Shown here piece by piece: positions 1 to 9,553 of a stretch of DNA of 51,402 bases. This DNA comes from an uncultured Pseudomonadales bacterium. Lineage in GTDB: Bacteria; Pseudomonadota; Gammaproteobacteria; Pseudomonadales; Azotimanducaceae. The notes under the pieces were generated by a model. That model searched no databases. It had not been told where the DNA came from and saw only the letters and a program-made list of their open reading frames with translations. The DNA is taken from positions 1 to 51,402 of the forward strand of contig CAJJAX010000044.1 in assembly GCA_905182155.1 (NCBI GenBank), read 5' to 3'. Every line of letters starts with the position of its first letter. Position 1 is the first letter of the stretch. Both the position numbers and the translations under genes were made by a program.

Positions 1-122
1 CCATTCGCGCGCAGGGTCTTAAGCCCACGAACCGCTACACAAAACTTGCAGCTTGGGTATACTGCATCACACAACGCGACTCGCGCAGAGCGCCGCTTCA
101 AAAACGATTAGAGGACCCGCAA

Positions 123-506
123 ATGGATTGCCCAAAATGTAACGCTCCGATGGAAGAAGCCACTTACGGCCGTAATATGACAATTGACCGATGCACCGGC
201 TGCCAAGGCATCTGGTTTGATTTAGGCGAAGCCGAGCAACTTAAAGACAAATGGATGTCGGAGTTTCTCGACACCGGTAATGCAAAAACCGGCAAAGCCA
301 ATAACGACATTACAGATTGCGCGTGCCCGCGATGCGGCAAAACGATGGAGCATATTAAGGATGCCGATCAACCGCATATTGGCTACGAGGCTTGCGCCGA
401 GCATGGCATGTATTTTGATGCCGGTGAATTCACCGATTTCAAACAGGTGACCTTATTTGAAAAAAATGACGGCATTCCTGCACCGATAAGCGCCACCGCG
501 TGTTAA
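123..506 (+). CDS. TFIIB-type zinc-ribbon protein
   Basis: A 127-residue protein with two zinc-ribbon modules. The first has C-P-K-C at residues 3-6 and C-T-G-C about 20 residues later; the second has C-P-R-C near residue 69 and a further Cys near residue 91. The G-I-W-F-D-L-G-E segment after the first knuckle is typical of the short bacterial zf-TFIIB family. The ATG follows an AGAGGA ribosome binding site at about 110-115. The family probably binds zinc and perhaps nucleic acid, but its cellular role is not established. It appears to be a single-gene unit ahead of xthA. Family assignment is fairly sure; function is unknown. Confidence 0.8.
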   Translation: MDCPKCNAPMEEATYGRNMTIDRCTGCQGIWFDLGEAEQLKDKWMSEFLDTGNAKTGKANNDITDCACPRCGKTMEHIKDADQPHIGYEACAEHGMYFDAGEFTDFKQVTLFEKNDGIPAPISATAC

Positions 507-550
507 GAGCTTGAAGGCGCCGTGCGGCGTAGCAAGACTTTGGCGTTGAA

Positions 551-829
551 ATGATCGCAGAAAGCGGGCCGGTCAAAAAAACACCCCCACCTTCTGCTGC
601 CAAACGAGGTTCGCTTTTTTGGAAACGCAATCCGGTCAAGATGGGCCCTAATCCCGTTCGGGCTCAAGCAGATCGTGACGCTTTGGTCAGGACTGCGCTT
701 TGGGCCTGTGACGATCTAAGCCAAGCATCAGGTCTTGAGAATCGATACCCCAACGCCCGCAAGCGTCTTGCTCGCCATCGAGGCGAAGGCCTCAAACAGT
801 TCTGCGACTTGATCGATTTTCTAAAATGA
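551..829 (+). CDS. Small basic hypothetical protein
   Basis: An open frame of 92 codons with no family I recognise. The first 30 residues are rich in Lys, Arg and Pro. From the internal Met near residue 31 the product becomes amphipathic and Arg/Leu rich, ending in L-I-D-F-L-K, so the true start may be the ATG near 641. No convincing ribosome binding site precedes either start. It fills the space between the zinc-ribbon gene and xthA on the same strand. It could be a real small protein or a chance frame. Confidence 0.35.
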   Translation: MIAESGPVKKTPPPSAAKRGSLFWKRNPVKMGPNPVRAQADRDALVRTALWACDDLSQASGLENRYPNARKRLARHRGEGLKQFCDLIDFLK

Positions 830-888
830 GTGCGTTCATGACTGCGGACTTCATTTAAAGCCGCTGCAACAACCTATGGAAACAACCC

Positions 889-1704
889 ATGAACATCATT
901 TCATTTAACACCAACAGTATCCGAATGCGCCTGCATCAACTCAAATCCATTATTGAGCGTTTCGACCCCGATGTCATTGGTATTCAAGAGAGTAAAGTCT
1001 CGGATGATGACTTCCCGTTTGATGACATTGCGGAACTCGGCTATCACGCCGAAATCCACGGCCAAAAGACCCACTATGGGGTTGCGTTGTTATCAAAACA
1101 CAAACCTGAAAAAGTATTCAAAGGCCTTCCTGGAGAAGCCCATGACGCCCAGCGTCGACTGATTGGCGCGGAATACCGAGATCCAAAGTTGGGGAAAGTC
1201 ACCGTGATTAACGGCTACTTTCCACAAGGCGAAAATCGCAGCCATCCGACCAAGTTCCCCAATAAAGTGGCTTTTTATGAAGGCCTAACCCAGCTTCTAG
1301 AAAGCCGGTTTACGCCCAGTGAGAACATCCTCGTTATCGGAGACATGAACATCGCCGCCATTGATGAAGACATCGGCATCGGCTTGGATAACCAAAAGCG
1401 CTGGCTAAGGGAAGGCAAAACCAGCTTTCTACCCGAAGAAAGGGCCTGGCTGCAGACGCTCTATGATTGGGGCCTAACCGATACCTTCAGGCACTTACAC
1501 CCAAGCATCAGCGATCGTTTCAGCTGGTTTGACTACCGCAGCAAAGGCTTTGAGCGCGAGCCACGACGCGGACTCCGGATCGACCTCATTCTCGCGTCAC
1601 AATCGATGCTCGAACTGCTGACGAAAGCCGAAATCGATTATGAGACCCGAGCGATGGACAAGCCTTCAGACCATTGCCCAATCTGGGCGCAATTCAAGCG
1701 GTAG
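889..1704 (+). CDS. xthA: Exodeoxyribonuclease III
   Basis: A 271-residue member of the Mg-dependent exonuclease/endonuclease/phosphatase fold, close to the usual length of about 268. Expected motifs are present in order: I-G-I-Q-E-S-K (metal-binding Glu) near residue 31, Y-G-V-A-L-L-S-K near 63, G-D-M-N-I-A near 149 and the terminal S-D-H-C-P-I catalytic Asp-His pair. The enzyme cleaves DNA 5' of abasic sites and removes 3' blocking groups in base excision repair, in the cytoplasm. The ATG is preceded only by a weak purine stretch. No operon partner is evident; the downstream neighbour is convergent. Confidence 0.93.
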   Translation: MNIISFNTNSIRMRLHQLKSIIERFDPDVIGIQESKVSDDDFPFDDIAELGYHAEIHGQKTHYGVALLSKHKPEKVFKGLPGEAHDAQRRLIGAEYRDPKLGKVTVINGYFPQGENRSHPTKFPNKVAFYEGLTQLLESRFTPSENILVIGDMNIAAIDEDIGIGLDNQKRWLREGKTSFLPEERAWLQTLYDWGLTDTFRHLHPSISDRFSWFDYRSKGFEREPRRGLRIDLILASQSMLELLTKAEIDYETRAMDKPSDHCPIWAQFKR

Positions 1705-1975
1705 CGCCACAAGGGCGGTATCTTGAGCGGCGCCCAAGCATTCTAAAGCGGCTGATTCCTCGAGGCGACACCCTTTGGGAGGTTCAACCCGTTTCACATT
1801 ACCAGCCTGACTCAGATGAGATTAGCGTTTAAAGCGGGACCGCCCTAGACCAGTACAACTTGACGGCAGCGCTTGATCGCCGTGGGGATAGTTTACCAAA
1901 AACCTTGCCGTCAGTTTCACGTCAACCTTGCAGGACATCGGCGTTTCAGCTGTGTAAAAGCACTAGGCTACTAAG

Positions 1976-2353
1976 CTAAGCCCCCAACACTTTTTGAATC
2001 ACCGGGTCGACGTATCGTCGCAGGGTTTTTCGTGCAAACAGGAACAATAGCAGGCCCGCAAGATCGGCCACCACATCCAGCCACTCGAAATAACGATAAC
2101 CCACCCAATACTGCAGCACCTCGATTAGCATCCCAAAACCCAGCAGCGGCAACAGCTTCAGCGCAACGGCCGTTAAGGTCGGAAACGCGTACTCCGTCAG
2201 CACTGCCAGCACGAAAAAAGCGGCTAAATGATTGAGCTTGTCGAAATCAAATAAGCCCGCCGCCCTGGGTGGATTCGCAGATAGCGCGAGCCACAAAATA
2301 ACGCCAATGGCTAACACCAATAAAACCTTAGCCATTCGCGCTGCCGTGATCAT
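1976..2353 (-). CDS. VanZ-like family membrane protein
   Basis: A 125-residue protein with about four hydrophobic segments: residues 8-28, 42-60, 65-83 and 90-107. It carries the family signature F-D-K-L-N-H-L near residue 38 and an E-V-L-Q-Y-W segment near 78, as in VanZ-like proteins. Its ATG overlaps the stop of pyrF by four bases (ATGA), so it is probably translated by coupling within a cysS-pyrF-vanZ unit. VanZ itself confers low-level teicoplanin resistance, but most homologues are uncharacterised and no resistance role should be inferred here. Confidence 0.8.
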   Translation of the reverse strand: MITAARMAKVLLVLAIGVILWLALSANPPRAAGLFDFDKLNHLAAFFVLAVLTEYAFPTLTAVALKLLPLLGFGMLIEVLQYWVGYRYFEWLDVVADLAGLLLFLFARKTLRRYVDPVIQKVLGA

Positions 2354-3159
2354 CCGCGATACCGGTTGATCAAATCGCGCGTCGCATTTGCTGCCGCGCG
2401 AACGGCGCCAGCGTCATCGGAATCAGGATATAGGACCGCTCTGGAAGACGAAATGATCAACCCGCCACCGCGGCCCGCTTCAAGGCTTGCCGCCACGTCA
2501 CCGCCCTGGGCGCCAATGCCGGGTAACAAACAGGTCATCGGGCCGGCGATTTCCCGAACGCGCTTGAGCTCTGCGGGCCGCGTCGCGCCCACCACCAGCC
2601 CCACGTTGCCGCGTGTGTTCCACTGGGTTGCCGCAAGCTGCGCCACGTGTTCAAAGAGCTCTTCACCGCTGGCCAATTTGAGGTTTTGCAGATCCGAGCC
2701 ACCCGGGTTGGACGTTCGGCAGAGTAAGATGACGCCCTTGTCTGCGCGTTCTAAAAACGGTTCGAGCGAGTCGCCGCCAAGATATGGGTTCACCGTGACC
2801 GCATCCGCCCCATACACATCAAAGGCTTCTTGAGCATAGAACTCGGATGTGCTGCCAACATCCCCCCGCTTCGCGTCCAGAATGACGGGCACCCCAAGCT
2901 CGCGACAATAGGCGATGATCTCCTTAAGGTCGTCCAAGGCATCTGCTGCGGCAAAATGGGCGAACTGAGGCTTAAAGGTTGCCACCAGATCATGGGTCGC
3001 ATCAACCACATCCCGACAAAACGATAAAATCGGCCGAGCCGTGCTGTGGTAACGAAGCGGGATCTTCGACACATCCGGGTCTAAGCCCACACACAACAGG
3101 GTATTCAGTGCTTGCTGACGGGCGTTAACCGCATCAAAAAAAGAAACTGGCGCTGACAT
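2350..3159 (-). CDS. pyrF: Orotidine 5'-phosphate decarboxylase, type 2
   Basis: A 269-residue enzyme catalysing decarboxylation of OMP to UMP, the last step of de novo pyrimidine synthesis. The catalytic segment D-A-K-R-G-D-V-G lies at about residues 94-101 counted from the chosen ATG, and the phosphate-binding end contains P-G-I-G-A-Q-G-G-D near 212. The DAKRGD form and the longer chain mark the type 2 subfamily, not the roughly 230-residue type 1 form with D-L-K-F-H-D used by E. coli. I chose the ATG at 3159 because a TGAGGA ribosome binding site precedes it; an upstream in-frame start adds nine unlikely residues. It lies 42 bases after the cysS stop and overlaps vanZ by four bases. Confidence 0.92.
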   Translation of the reverse strand: MSAPVSFFDAVNARQQALNTLLCVGLDPDVSKIPLRYHSTARPILSFCRDVVDATHDLVATFKPQFAHFAAADALDDLKEIIAYCRELGVPVILDAKRGDVGSTSEFYAQEAFDVYGADAVTVNPYLGGDSLEPFLERADKGVILLCRTSNPGGSDLQNLKLASGEELFEHVAQLAATQWNTRGNVGLVVGATRPAELKRVREIAGPMTCLLPGIGAQGGDVAASLEAGRGGGLIISSSRAVLYPDSDDAGAVRAAANATRDLINRYRG

Positions 3160-3201
3160 AACGGTCCTCAAGAACAAGGCAGCCAACCGCTGCCGCTTAA
3201 T

Positions 3202-4590
3202 TTAAGATGCCAAAACGGCGATTTTAGGGCCTTCCCGGGTATCTTCAACGCTAAACCCGAGCGCCTCAATTTCCCCCCGGATGAGATCGGCTGCCGCAAA
3301 ATCACGATCTTTTCGGGCTTGCTGTCTGGCGACGACTAAAGCCGCAACAGACGCTGGCACCACCAGTTCAGCCGGCGCCCATTGTCCAATATCCAAGCCG
3401 AGCCAATCATCCAGCTTCAAAAGCGTTGCTTTTTTGTCGCCATCGCTGGCCTTTGATTTCACGAGCTCCCAAACCACCGCCAAGGCGCGCGGAAAATTCA
3501 AATCATCGTTGACCTGGGCCTCAAAAGCCGCAACCACGTCAGGCAATACCTTGCCCGACTCGCCCCAATCAAACGCCGCCTGATACAAACGGTTCAGCGC
3601 CGTTTGGCTGGCCTTTAGGCTTTCCCAACTGAACGCCATCTGGGTGCGATAATGCGCCGTCATACAAAAATAACGATACACCAGCGGACTGATCCGGTGC
3701 TCTGCCAGCGATTCTAAGCGCAGGAAGTCACCGCTGCTTTTAGACATCTTGGCTTGATCGAGTTGTAAAAAGTAACCATGCAACCAAAAATTCGCCAAGC
3801 GCGTGCCACGACTGGCCTCGGTCTGAGCAATCTCGTTGGTATGGTGAATGGGGATATGATCTTCACCGCCACAGTGGATATCGAACAGATCCCCTAAGTA
3901 TTTCGCCGACATGGCAGAGCATTCGATGTGCCAACCCGGAAAACCGCGACCCCAGGGACTATCCCACTCCATCTGACGCTGATCTTCCGGCGCTGAAAAC
4001 TTCCAAAGGGCAAAATCGGTCACGAACCGGCGCGCACCGGGGTCGACCCGCGCGCCCTGTCGTAAGCCTTCAATATCCAATCGCGCCAAGTGGCCGTAAT
4101 CGCTCAGCTTCTGGGAGTCAAAATAAACGCCATCGGCTGTTTGGTAGGTGAAGCCTTTGGTCTCTAGATCCGCGACGAAGGCGATTTGCTCCGGGATGTG
4201 ATCGGTTGCTTTACACCAAAGACTCGGCGGCAGAATATTTAAGGCCGTCAGATCCTTTTGGAACGCCTCGGTATAGAACGTTGCCAAATCCCAGGCATTC
4301 ATGCCCATCCGCTTGGCGCCCAACTCCATTTTGTCATCGCCCGAATCGGCATCCGAGGTGAGGTGCCCCACATCGGTGATATTCATCACATGCTGCACGT
4401 CATAGCCATTAGCCATGAGTACCCGTCTTAAAAAATCCTCAAACAAATAGGTTCGCAAGTTGCCAATATGCGCGTAGTTGTAGACCGTCGGCCCACAGGT
4501 ATACAGCCCAACAAAGCCGGCTTTGAGCGGTTCAAACAAACGAATCCGGCGCTCATAGGTATCGAAAAGCTGTAAAGGTTGCGCGCTCAT
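3202..4590 (-). CDS. cysS: Cysteinyl-tRNA synthetase
   Basis: A class I aminoacyl-tRNA synthetase of 462 residues from the chosen start, matching the usual length of about 460. It has the zinc-ligand/active-site start [10 protein letters not shown], the HIGH-type motif A-H-I-G-N, the zinc-site segment W-H-I-E-C-S-A-M and H-C-G-G-E-D-H, and the catalytic loop K-M-S-K-S. The start is uncertain: ATG at 4590 gives the usual N-terminus, but in-frame ATG 4620 and GTG 4644 are also open and none has a clear ribosome binding site. It heads an apparent cysS-pyrF-vanZ cluster on the minus strand. Confidence 0.95.
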   Translation of the reverse strand: MSAQPLQLFDTYERRIRLFEPLKAGFVGLYTCGPTVYNYAHIGNLRTYLFEDFLRRVLMANGYDVQHVMNITDVGHLTSDADSGDDKMELGAKRMGMNAWDLATFYTEAFQKDLTALNILPPSLWCKATDHIPEQIAFVADLETKGFTYQTADGVYFDSQKLSDYGHLARLDIEGLRQGARVDPGARRFVTDFALWKFSAPEDQRQMEWDSPWGRGFPGWHIECSAMSAKYLGDLFDIHCGGEDHIPIHHTNEIAQTEASRGTRLANFWLHGYFLQLDQAKMSKSSGDFLRLESLAEHRISPLVYRYFCMTAHYRTQMAFSWESLKASQTALNRLYQAAFDWGESGKVLPDVVAAFEAQVNDDLNFPRALAVVWELVKSKASDGDKKATLLKLDDWLGLDIGQWAPAELVVPASVAALVVARQQARKDRDFAAADLIRGEIEALGFSVEDTREGPKIAVLAS

Positions 4591-4862
4591 AGTGCTTTGT
4601 ACTCGGTCATCGAGACTCATAATGATTGAAGATTCGTAAACCACCGCATTCTAGCAAAGCCGCCCACATCAGGCGACCTTCGGATCAATCGTTCAGCACC
4701 CGCGAACGTGTATTGGCGGCGCTCAAGCTGAAGTGCGGAAGAAGCGTTAAAAATGCTACTGCATACCCGTTGAGTGATCGGCCGAGTGCTCTTTTTTGGG
4801 GCGCCACGGCGAAGATCGCGCCAAAGCGGAACAATATAGGGTGTTGTCTTACCCCCAGCGGA
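4591..4862. other. Intergenic stretch between ribE and cysS
   Basis: About 270 bases between the ribE stop and the preferred cysS start, both genes on the minus strand. It should hold the cysS promoter and leader. I see no convincing gene, T-box or riboswitch. A short T run (about 4790-4796) lies beside a GC-rich imperfect inverted repeat around 4800-4825, which may be part of a ribE terminator, but the stem is weak. Confidence 0.4.
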
Positions 4863-5501
4863 TCAAGATTGATCCGAAAAGCGCTCCGCCATGATGCGCT
4901 CAACCGTGTCCACAATGACTTGCGATTGAGACTCAATCTCGATATTAACTAAGCTGCCTGATGAAAACTCCGAGAAGTTGGTTCGTTTTAGCGTTTCGGG
5001 AATCAGGTTCACCGCAAACGTATTTGCGCCGCGATCCAATGCAGCAACCGTCAGGCTGGCGCCATTAATGGCTAAATAGCCTTTCTCGAACACATATTTG
5101 AGCCAAGTTGGATTGGCCTCAAAGGTGACCCGACAATTATTTTCAGTGTGCAGCACCTCAACCACAGGCGCCGTGCCAACAATGTGACCCGACAGCACAT
5201 GACCGCCGATCTCGACATTCTGCTTGGCTGAGCGCTCAACATTCACCCTTGAACCGAAGTCGATCGAACGGATATTCGTCAGGTCTTGGGTTTCTTGGAT
5301 CGCGTCGAAGGTCACGGCTAAACCCGCCGCCACCGCCTGCATGCTGGTAACCGTAAAACAACAGCCGTTGATGGCGATGCTGGCCCCAAGGGCAACCTCT
5401 GCACTGATCTCCGGCGGTAGCGTAATGCCGAAAGTAAGCAATCCCGGTTTTCGATCAACGTGATCAACCGGGCAACACGCTTGGACGATTCCTGTATACA
5501 T
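4863..5501 (-). CDS. ribE: Riboflavin synthase, alpha subunit
   Basis: A 212-residue protein made of two lumazine-binding repeats. The N-terminus M-Y-T-G-I-V-Q, the I-N-G-C-C-F-T-V-T segment near residue 46 and I-N-G-A-S-L-T-V near 142 are the paired ligand-binding loops. I-G-G-H-V-L-S-G-H-I-V near 97 and N-L-I-P-E-T-L near 163 are also characteristic. It dismutates two 6,7-dimethyl-8-ribityllumazine molecules to riboflavin. The ATG at 5501 follows a GAGGGGG ribosome binding site. The gene stands alone here without other rib genes, and I see no FMN riboswitch upstream. A non-catalytic lumazine protein is possible, but the two intact repeats favour the synthase. Confidence 0.92.
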   Translation of the reverse strand: MYTGIVQACCPVDHVDRKPGLLTFGITLPPEISAEVALGASIAINGCCFTVTSMQAVAAGLAVTFDAIQETQDLTNIRSIDFGSRVNVERSAKQNVEIGGHVLSGHIVGTAPVVEVLHTENNCRVTFEANPTWLKYVFEKGYLAINGASLTVAALDRGANTFAVNLIPETLKRTNFSEFSSGSLVNIEIESQSQVIVDTVERIMAERFSDQS

Positions 5502-5878
5502 CAAACCCCCTCACCCATTTTCAGACGTTGAAAATTCTACACCATCGCAGCGTTCTGTATGCCAAAAACAATGCCCTGGACTATTCTTAATGGGCACCAA
5601 AGTCGTCTGGATTCGCAGAACGTTAAACGATCAAAAATGCGGCACCTCAACCGAGACAAGTCGACTGCGGCTGCAGGAGCCTCTCATCACCACTAACTTC
5701 ACAGATACGATTCACTTGTTACAGCCGCCTTGCCCAGCAATTGTTCTGCCAACCACCCCATCAAAGGGACAAGTAAAAAGGTGTCCAGAGCAATTACATC
5801 AGGACTTAGCCGTTAGCCGACGTTGATTATGACTGAAGCCGACACAGCCGTTAAAGGGCACTAGCATGCGACCAGCCC
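5502..5878. other. Gene-poor intergenic stretch
   Basis: About 375 bases between ribE and the ugd stop. A 78-codon open frame runs on the plus strand (5590-5826), but it has no ribosome binding site, resembles nothing I know and has an irregular composition, so I do not call it. No tRNA, riboswitch or repeat was recognised. Confidence 0.4.
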
Positions 5879-7055
5879 TCAATTATCGCCAAACACATCT
5901 CGAGTAAAAACCTTATCCATCACATCATCCAATTCAACGGCCATTCTGTTCGACACAATCACATCCGAAACTGTCTTAAACTCAGCCAGACCCCGAATAA
6001 CCTTGGCATTAAAAAACAGGTCTTTCGCCAACGACGGCTCAAAAACCACCACGTTAACGCCTTTGGCCTTGATGCGCATTATCACCCCCTGAACAGCAGA
6101 CGCCCTAAAATTATCGCTGCCCGCCTTCATTACCAGGCGATACAGACCCACGGTTTTTGGGTTCTGTTTCAGAATTTCTTCGGCAATGAAATCTTTCCGC
6201 GCCACATTCGACGATACAATCGCTTGGATCAAGGTTTGCGGCACCTGATCATAATTGGCAAGCAGTTGCTTAGTATCTTTTGGCAAGCAATACCCGCCAG
6301 AGCCAAAAGACGGGTTGTTGTACCCAGCCCCGATCCGCTCATCCAGGCACACCCCTCGGATAATGCTTACGATCTCTAAGTCGTGCGATAGCGCATAACG
6401 ATCCAGCTCGTTAGAAAAAAGATACCCGCATGGCCAGGTACGTATTGGCGAACAGGTTGACCGCTTCGACTTCAGAAGGTGACATCAACAACACGTCCAC
6501 ATGAGGCTTGTCAGCAACCGAGTGCAGTATTTCAGAAAATCGTTGGCGGGGCTCTTTAGGGCCGCTCACAATAATCCTGCTCGGATACAAATTGTCCCGC
6601 AGCGCCTGGCCTTCTCTTAAGAATTCAGGCGAAAACAAAATAACGCTTTTTGCAAACCGCGCGGACAATCGTTCTGTATGCCCAACTGGCACGGTCGACT
6701 TAATAACAATCATCGCATTTTGGTTACAGGCAACAACCGCGTCAACCACGGTATCCACGCTACGGGTATCGAACGAATTCGTTTCCGGATCATAATTTGT
6801 CGGCGTTGCAATCATCACAATGTCGGCCGTTTCATAGGCCGGTTCGGCAAGCAATGTTGCTTTGAGATCAAGGGCTTTTGTCTTCAAAATGTGGTGATCT
6901 CAGGATCAACCACCGTCGATTCACCTGCGTTAACGAGCGCAACCCGAGTTGGATCAATATCGAGCAGGGTTACCGAGTATTGTTGGGCTAACAATACGCC
7001 AAGAGACATCCCAACATACCCTGAACCAACGACCGGTGATTTTCGGCTGCGTCAT
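5879..7055 (-). pseudogene. ugd: UDP-glucose 6-dehydrogenase, three frameshifts
   Basis: Read across frames this is a complete homologue of about 388 residues of the enzyme that oxidises UDP-glucose to UDP-glucuronate for surface polysaccharides. The ATG at 7055 opens on M-T-Q-P-K-I-T, then a frame change near 7035 is needed to read V-V-G-S-G-Y-V-G-M-S-L, the NAD-binding loop. A second change near 6885 joins D-P-E-I-T to L-K-T-K-A, in a T4 run. A third near 6415 joins Y-L-A-M-R-V-S to N-E-L-D, at a T6 run. The catalytic segment [13 protein letters not shown], with its Cys, is intact in the last frame. Either a recent pseudogene or sequence errors; homopolymers at two of three sites favour errors. 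No polysaccharide genes adjoin it. Confidence 0.85.
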
Positions 7056-7138
7056 CTTGCTCAACGCTCACCGGTTTCCTGGTTCAGGTTAGCAGCAAAC
7101 TTAAATCTGAGGCCTGCAGAGCCCATTTAAAGCCGTGA

Positions 7139-7417
7139 TCGATTTTAGCGACTGCCGACGGCACCTTTTCCAAGACCCACATTTGGCCGCTTTTAGCCAA
7201 CGTGCTCAAGGCGCTTAACGATTTAGAATGCCGGAACGCTAACCTCGGACGCCTGATGCCCGGACCTTGGCCCGGCTTCGGGTTACGCCAGTACCTGGTT
7301 TTAAGCCATGGTCCGTTAACGTCGCTTGATGCGATTGCCAAACCAAGCCCTCGGCCGAATGCGGAGGCACTCAGGCGCTTTGGATCAAGCGATGACGAAA
7401 GTATCCGCTTACTTTAA
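7139..7417 (+). CDS. Doubtful small ORF upstream of threonine aldolase
   Basis: A frame open from a stop at 7136 to the TAA at 7417. An ATG-like start at 7202 (TTG or internal) or further upstream would give 70-90 residues. The product is not strongly biased and contains W-P-G-F-G-L-R-Q-Y-L-V-L-S-H-G-P-L-T-S-L near its centre, which reads like real protein, but I recognise no family and no clear ribosome binding site. The same bases read on the minus strand are also open (7084-7341). It may be a remnant; confidence is low. Confidence 0.2.
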   Translation, partial: SILATADGTFSKTHIWPLLANVLKALNDLECRNANLGRLMPGPWPGFGLRQYLVLSHGPLTSLDAIAKPSPRPNAEALRRFGSSDDESIRLL

Positions 7418-7458
7418 GATGCTGTCTTCAGCAAGGCTTGATCCAAGGCTTAAACAAC

Positions 7459-8463
7459 ATGATTGATCTACGAAGTGATACGGTCACCCAACCTTGCGCC
7501 GCGATGCGCGCCGCCATGCTCGAAGCCCCCCTGGGCGACGATGTTTATGGCGATGACCCAACGGTTAACCTGCTCGAGGCGACCTTAGCTGAACGCGCTG
7601 GCAAAGAAGCTGGGCTGTTTCTAGCTTCTGGCACCCAAAGCAACCTGTGCGCCCTGCTCAGTCATTGTGGTCGCGGGGATGAATACATCGCCGGCCAAGA
7701 TGCCCACACCTATCAGTATGAAGCCGGTGGCGCCGCGGTTTTAGGCGGTATACAACCGCAACCGATCCCTTGGAACGAACGCGGTGAGTTAGCACTGCAG
7801 GACATTCAGCGGGTGATCAAACCCGATGACATTCATTTTGCGAGAACCAAACTTTTGTGCCTGGAAAATACCGTGGGCGGTAAAACGGTGTCGCTTGACT
7901 ACACGCATCAAGCCACCAGCCTTGCCCGCAACCATAACTTGAACTGTCATCTGGACGGCGCGCGCGTGTTCAATGCCGCCGAAAAACTAAAAATAGACGT
8001 TAAAGAAATTTGCCAACCCTTTGATTCTATTTCGATTTGTTTGTCAAAAGGGTTAGGCGCGCCGGCCGGATCGGTACTGGTTGGCGACGCAGATTTCATC
8101 CAACGAGCCCGTCGATGGCGAAAAATGCTCGGCGGCGGGATGCGCCAAGCCGGGATCCTCGCCGCAGCCGGCCTGTACGCGCTGACGCATAATGTTGCGC
8201 GTTTAGCGGAGGATCATGAAAACGCGCGCGTTCTGGGTGAAGCCCTGAGCAAGATCCCGGGATTTTCGCTGGCGGAACCCGTTCAAACCAATATGGTGTT
8301 TTTAGCCCTGGAGGGCGACCCCTTGAGCGCGCTCACGAGCCATCTAGCCGAGCACCGCATTAAAATATCCGGCGCGCGCTGGGTGCTCCATAAAGACGTT
8401 TCCGCCGAGCACCTAAAGACAATCATCACAGCCTGCGAAGCCTTTGCAGCCGAGCGCCGTTAA
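7459..8463 (+). CDS. ltaE: Low-specificity L-threonine aldolase
   Basis: A 334-residue PLP-dependent fold-type I enzyme that cleaves L-threonine or L-allo-threonine to glycine and acetaldehyde. It opens with the family signature M-I-D-L-R-S-D-T-V-T-Q and has G-D-D-V-Y-G-D-D-P near residue 30, the L-E-N-T segment near 135, the cofactor-binding H-L-D-G-A-R-V near 165 and the Schiff-base Lys in C-L-S-K-G-L-G-A-P-A-G-S near 199. I chose the ATG at 7459, preceded by AAGG at 7445-7448, over an upstream TTG. A PfkB-family kinase begins four bases after its stop, so the two are probably co-transcribed. Confidence 0.93.
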   Translation: MIDLRSDTVTQPCAAMRAAMLEAPLGDDVYGDDPTVNLLEATLAERAGKEAGLFLASGTQSNLCALLSHCGRGDEYIAGQDAHTYQYEAGGAAVLGGIQPQPIPWNERGELALQDIQRVIKPDDIHFARTKLLCLENTVGGKTVSLDYTHQATSLARNHNLNCHLDGARVFNAAEKLKIDVKEICQPFDSISICLSKGLGAPAGSVLVGDADFIQRARRWRKMLGGGMRQAGILAAAGLYALTHNVARLAEDHENARVLGEALSKIPGFSLAEPVQTNMVFLALEGDPLSALTSHLAEHRIKISGARWVLHKDVSAEHLKTIITACEAFAAERR

Positions 8464-8467
8464 CCCT

Positions 8468-9397
8468 ATGCAAAACCCACCCAAGCAGATTCTCGTGTGC
8501 GGCAGCCTTGCTTTTGATCATTTATTGCGGTTTCAAGGGTCGTTTCAGCAATACCAAACCGAGTACCAGGTTGAAGCCTTAAATGCGTCTCTGCCCATTC
8601 ACGCCTACCGCACCTGCTATGGCGGGTGCGGTGGCAATATCGCCTATGGCTTAGGTTTATTGGGCGTTGCAACCACCCTTTTGTCTCATGCGGGCGATGA
8701 TTTTGAAGACGGCTATCGCCAGCATCTTTTTGAGGCCGGCGTGAATTGTGATTACGTTGCCATCTCGCCGAACAGCCCGATCAGCGCCCGCTGCACCATC
8801 ATTAGCGACGATCATGGCAATCAAATCACCGGCTTTTATCCCGGCGATGCGGGTCCACAGACTCGCCGCCTGCCCAGCAAATTGCCCAATATTGGTGAAA
8901 TTGATCTAGCGCATTTAGGCCCCGAAGCGCCAGAACTCATGGCCCGTCAAGCCAAAGACCTGCTGCAATTGGGCATCCCTTTTATCTTCGACCCAGGCCA
9001 ATGGGTTTCGAAATTTACCCAAGAAGACCTGCGCGACCTCCTCGGTCATGCCCGATACGTGATCGGCAATGAGCACGAAATGTCCGTGCTGGCCGCGACC
9101 CTTGAAATACCCACCTCGGACCTCGCCGGGATGACCCAAACGTTGATGACGACTCGCGCGGCTGATGGCGTCGATTTAGCATTTGACGGCCAGCAACAAC
9201 ACGTGCCGGCGGACGCGGTGCAAACCATTGTTGATGCAACCGGCAGTGGTGACGCCTTTAGAGCCGGCCTGATTTATGGCCTTTCAAACGGTAAAGACCT
9301 TCTGCAGGCCACCCGCCTGGGTTGCCAGGTCGCCGCCTGCGCCCTGGGGAGTCAAAGCCCACAAGACTACCGTATCCCGCCAGAGGCGATCGATTAA
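8468..9397 (+). CDS. PfkB-family carbohydrate or nucleoside kinase
   Basis: A 309-residue ribokinase-fold kinase. The N-terminal I-L-V-C-G-S-L-A-F-D-H strand and the glycine-rich Y-G-G-C-G-G-N-I-A-Y segment near residue 50 form the substrate pocket. The C-terminal D-A-T-G-S-G-D-A-F (PfkB signature 2) near residue 257 carries the anion hole and catalytic Asp. The layout resembles the adenosine-kinase-like ribokinase subgroup, but the substrate cannot be assigned. The ATG at 8468 lies four bases beyond the threonine aldolase stop, and its translation is probably coupled to it. An upstream TTG inside that gene is unlikely to be used. Confidence 0.85.
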   Translation: MQNPPKQILVCGSLAFDHLLRFQGSFQQYQTEYQVEALNASLPIHAYRTCYGGCGGNIAYGLGLLGVATTLLSHAGDDFEDGYRQHLFEAGVNCDYVAISPNSPISARCTIISDDHGNQITGFYPGDAGPQTRRLPSKLPNIGEIDLAHLGPEAPELMARQAKDLLQLGIPFIFDPGQWVSKFTQEDLRDLLGHARYVIGNEHEMSVLAATLEIPTSDLAGMTQTLMTTRAADGVDLAFDGQQQHVPADAVQTIVDATGSGDAFRAGLIYGLSNGKDLLQATRLGCQVAACALGSQSPQDYRIPPEAID

Positions 9398-9553
9398 GCA
9401 GGGGCATTAAGCGCCGCAGCCAGCCTTTTGACGCCACGTCACGGGCTACGCCGTTGTCAGCAAAGCCTCCTTGTTCACAGACATATCGGGTTAGAACCTC
9501 GTAACAAGCCGTGAAATGGTAACTTTGCCCCTCAAGGTCTATTGACCTGCCGC

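Noticed and set aside
5590..5826. 78-codon plus-strand open frame
   Set aside because: No ribosome binding site, no recognisable family and irregular composition.
4863..5878. FMN riboswitch upstream of ribE
   Set aside because: I searched the region by eye for the conserved RFN core elements and did not find them.
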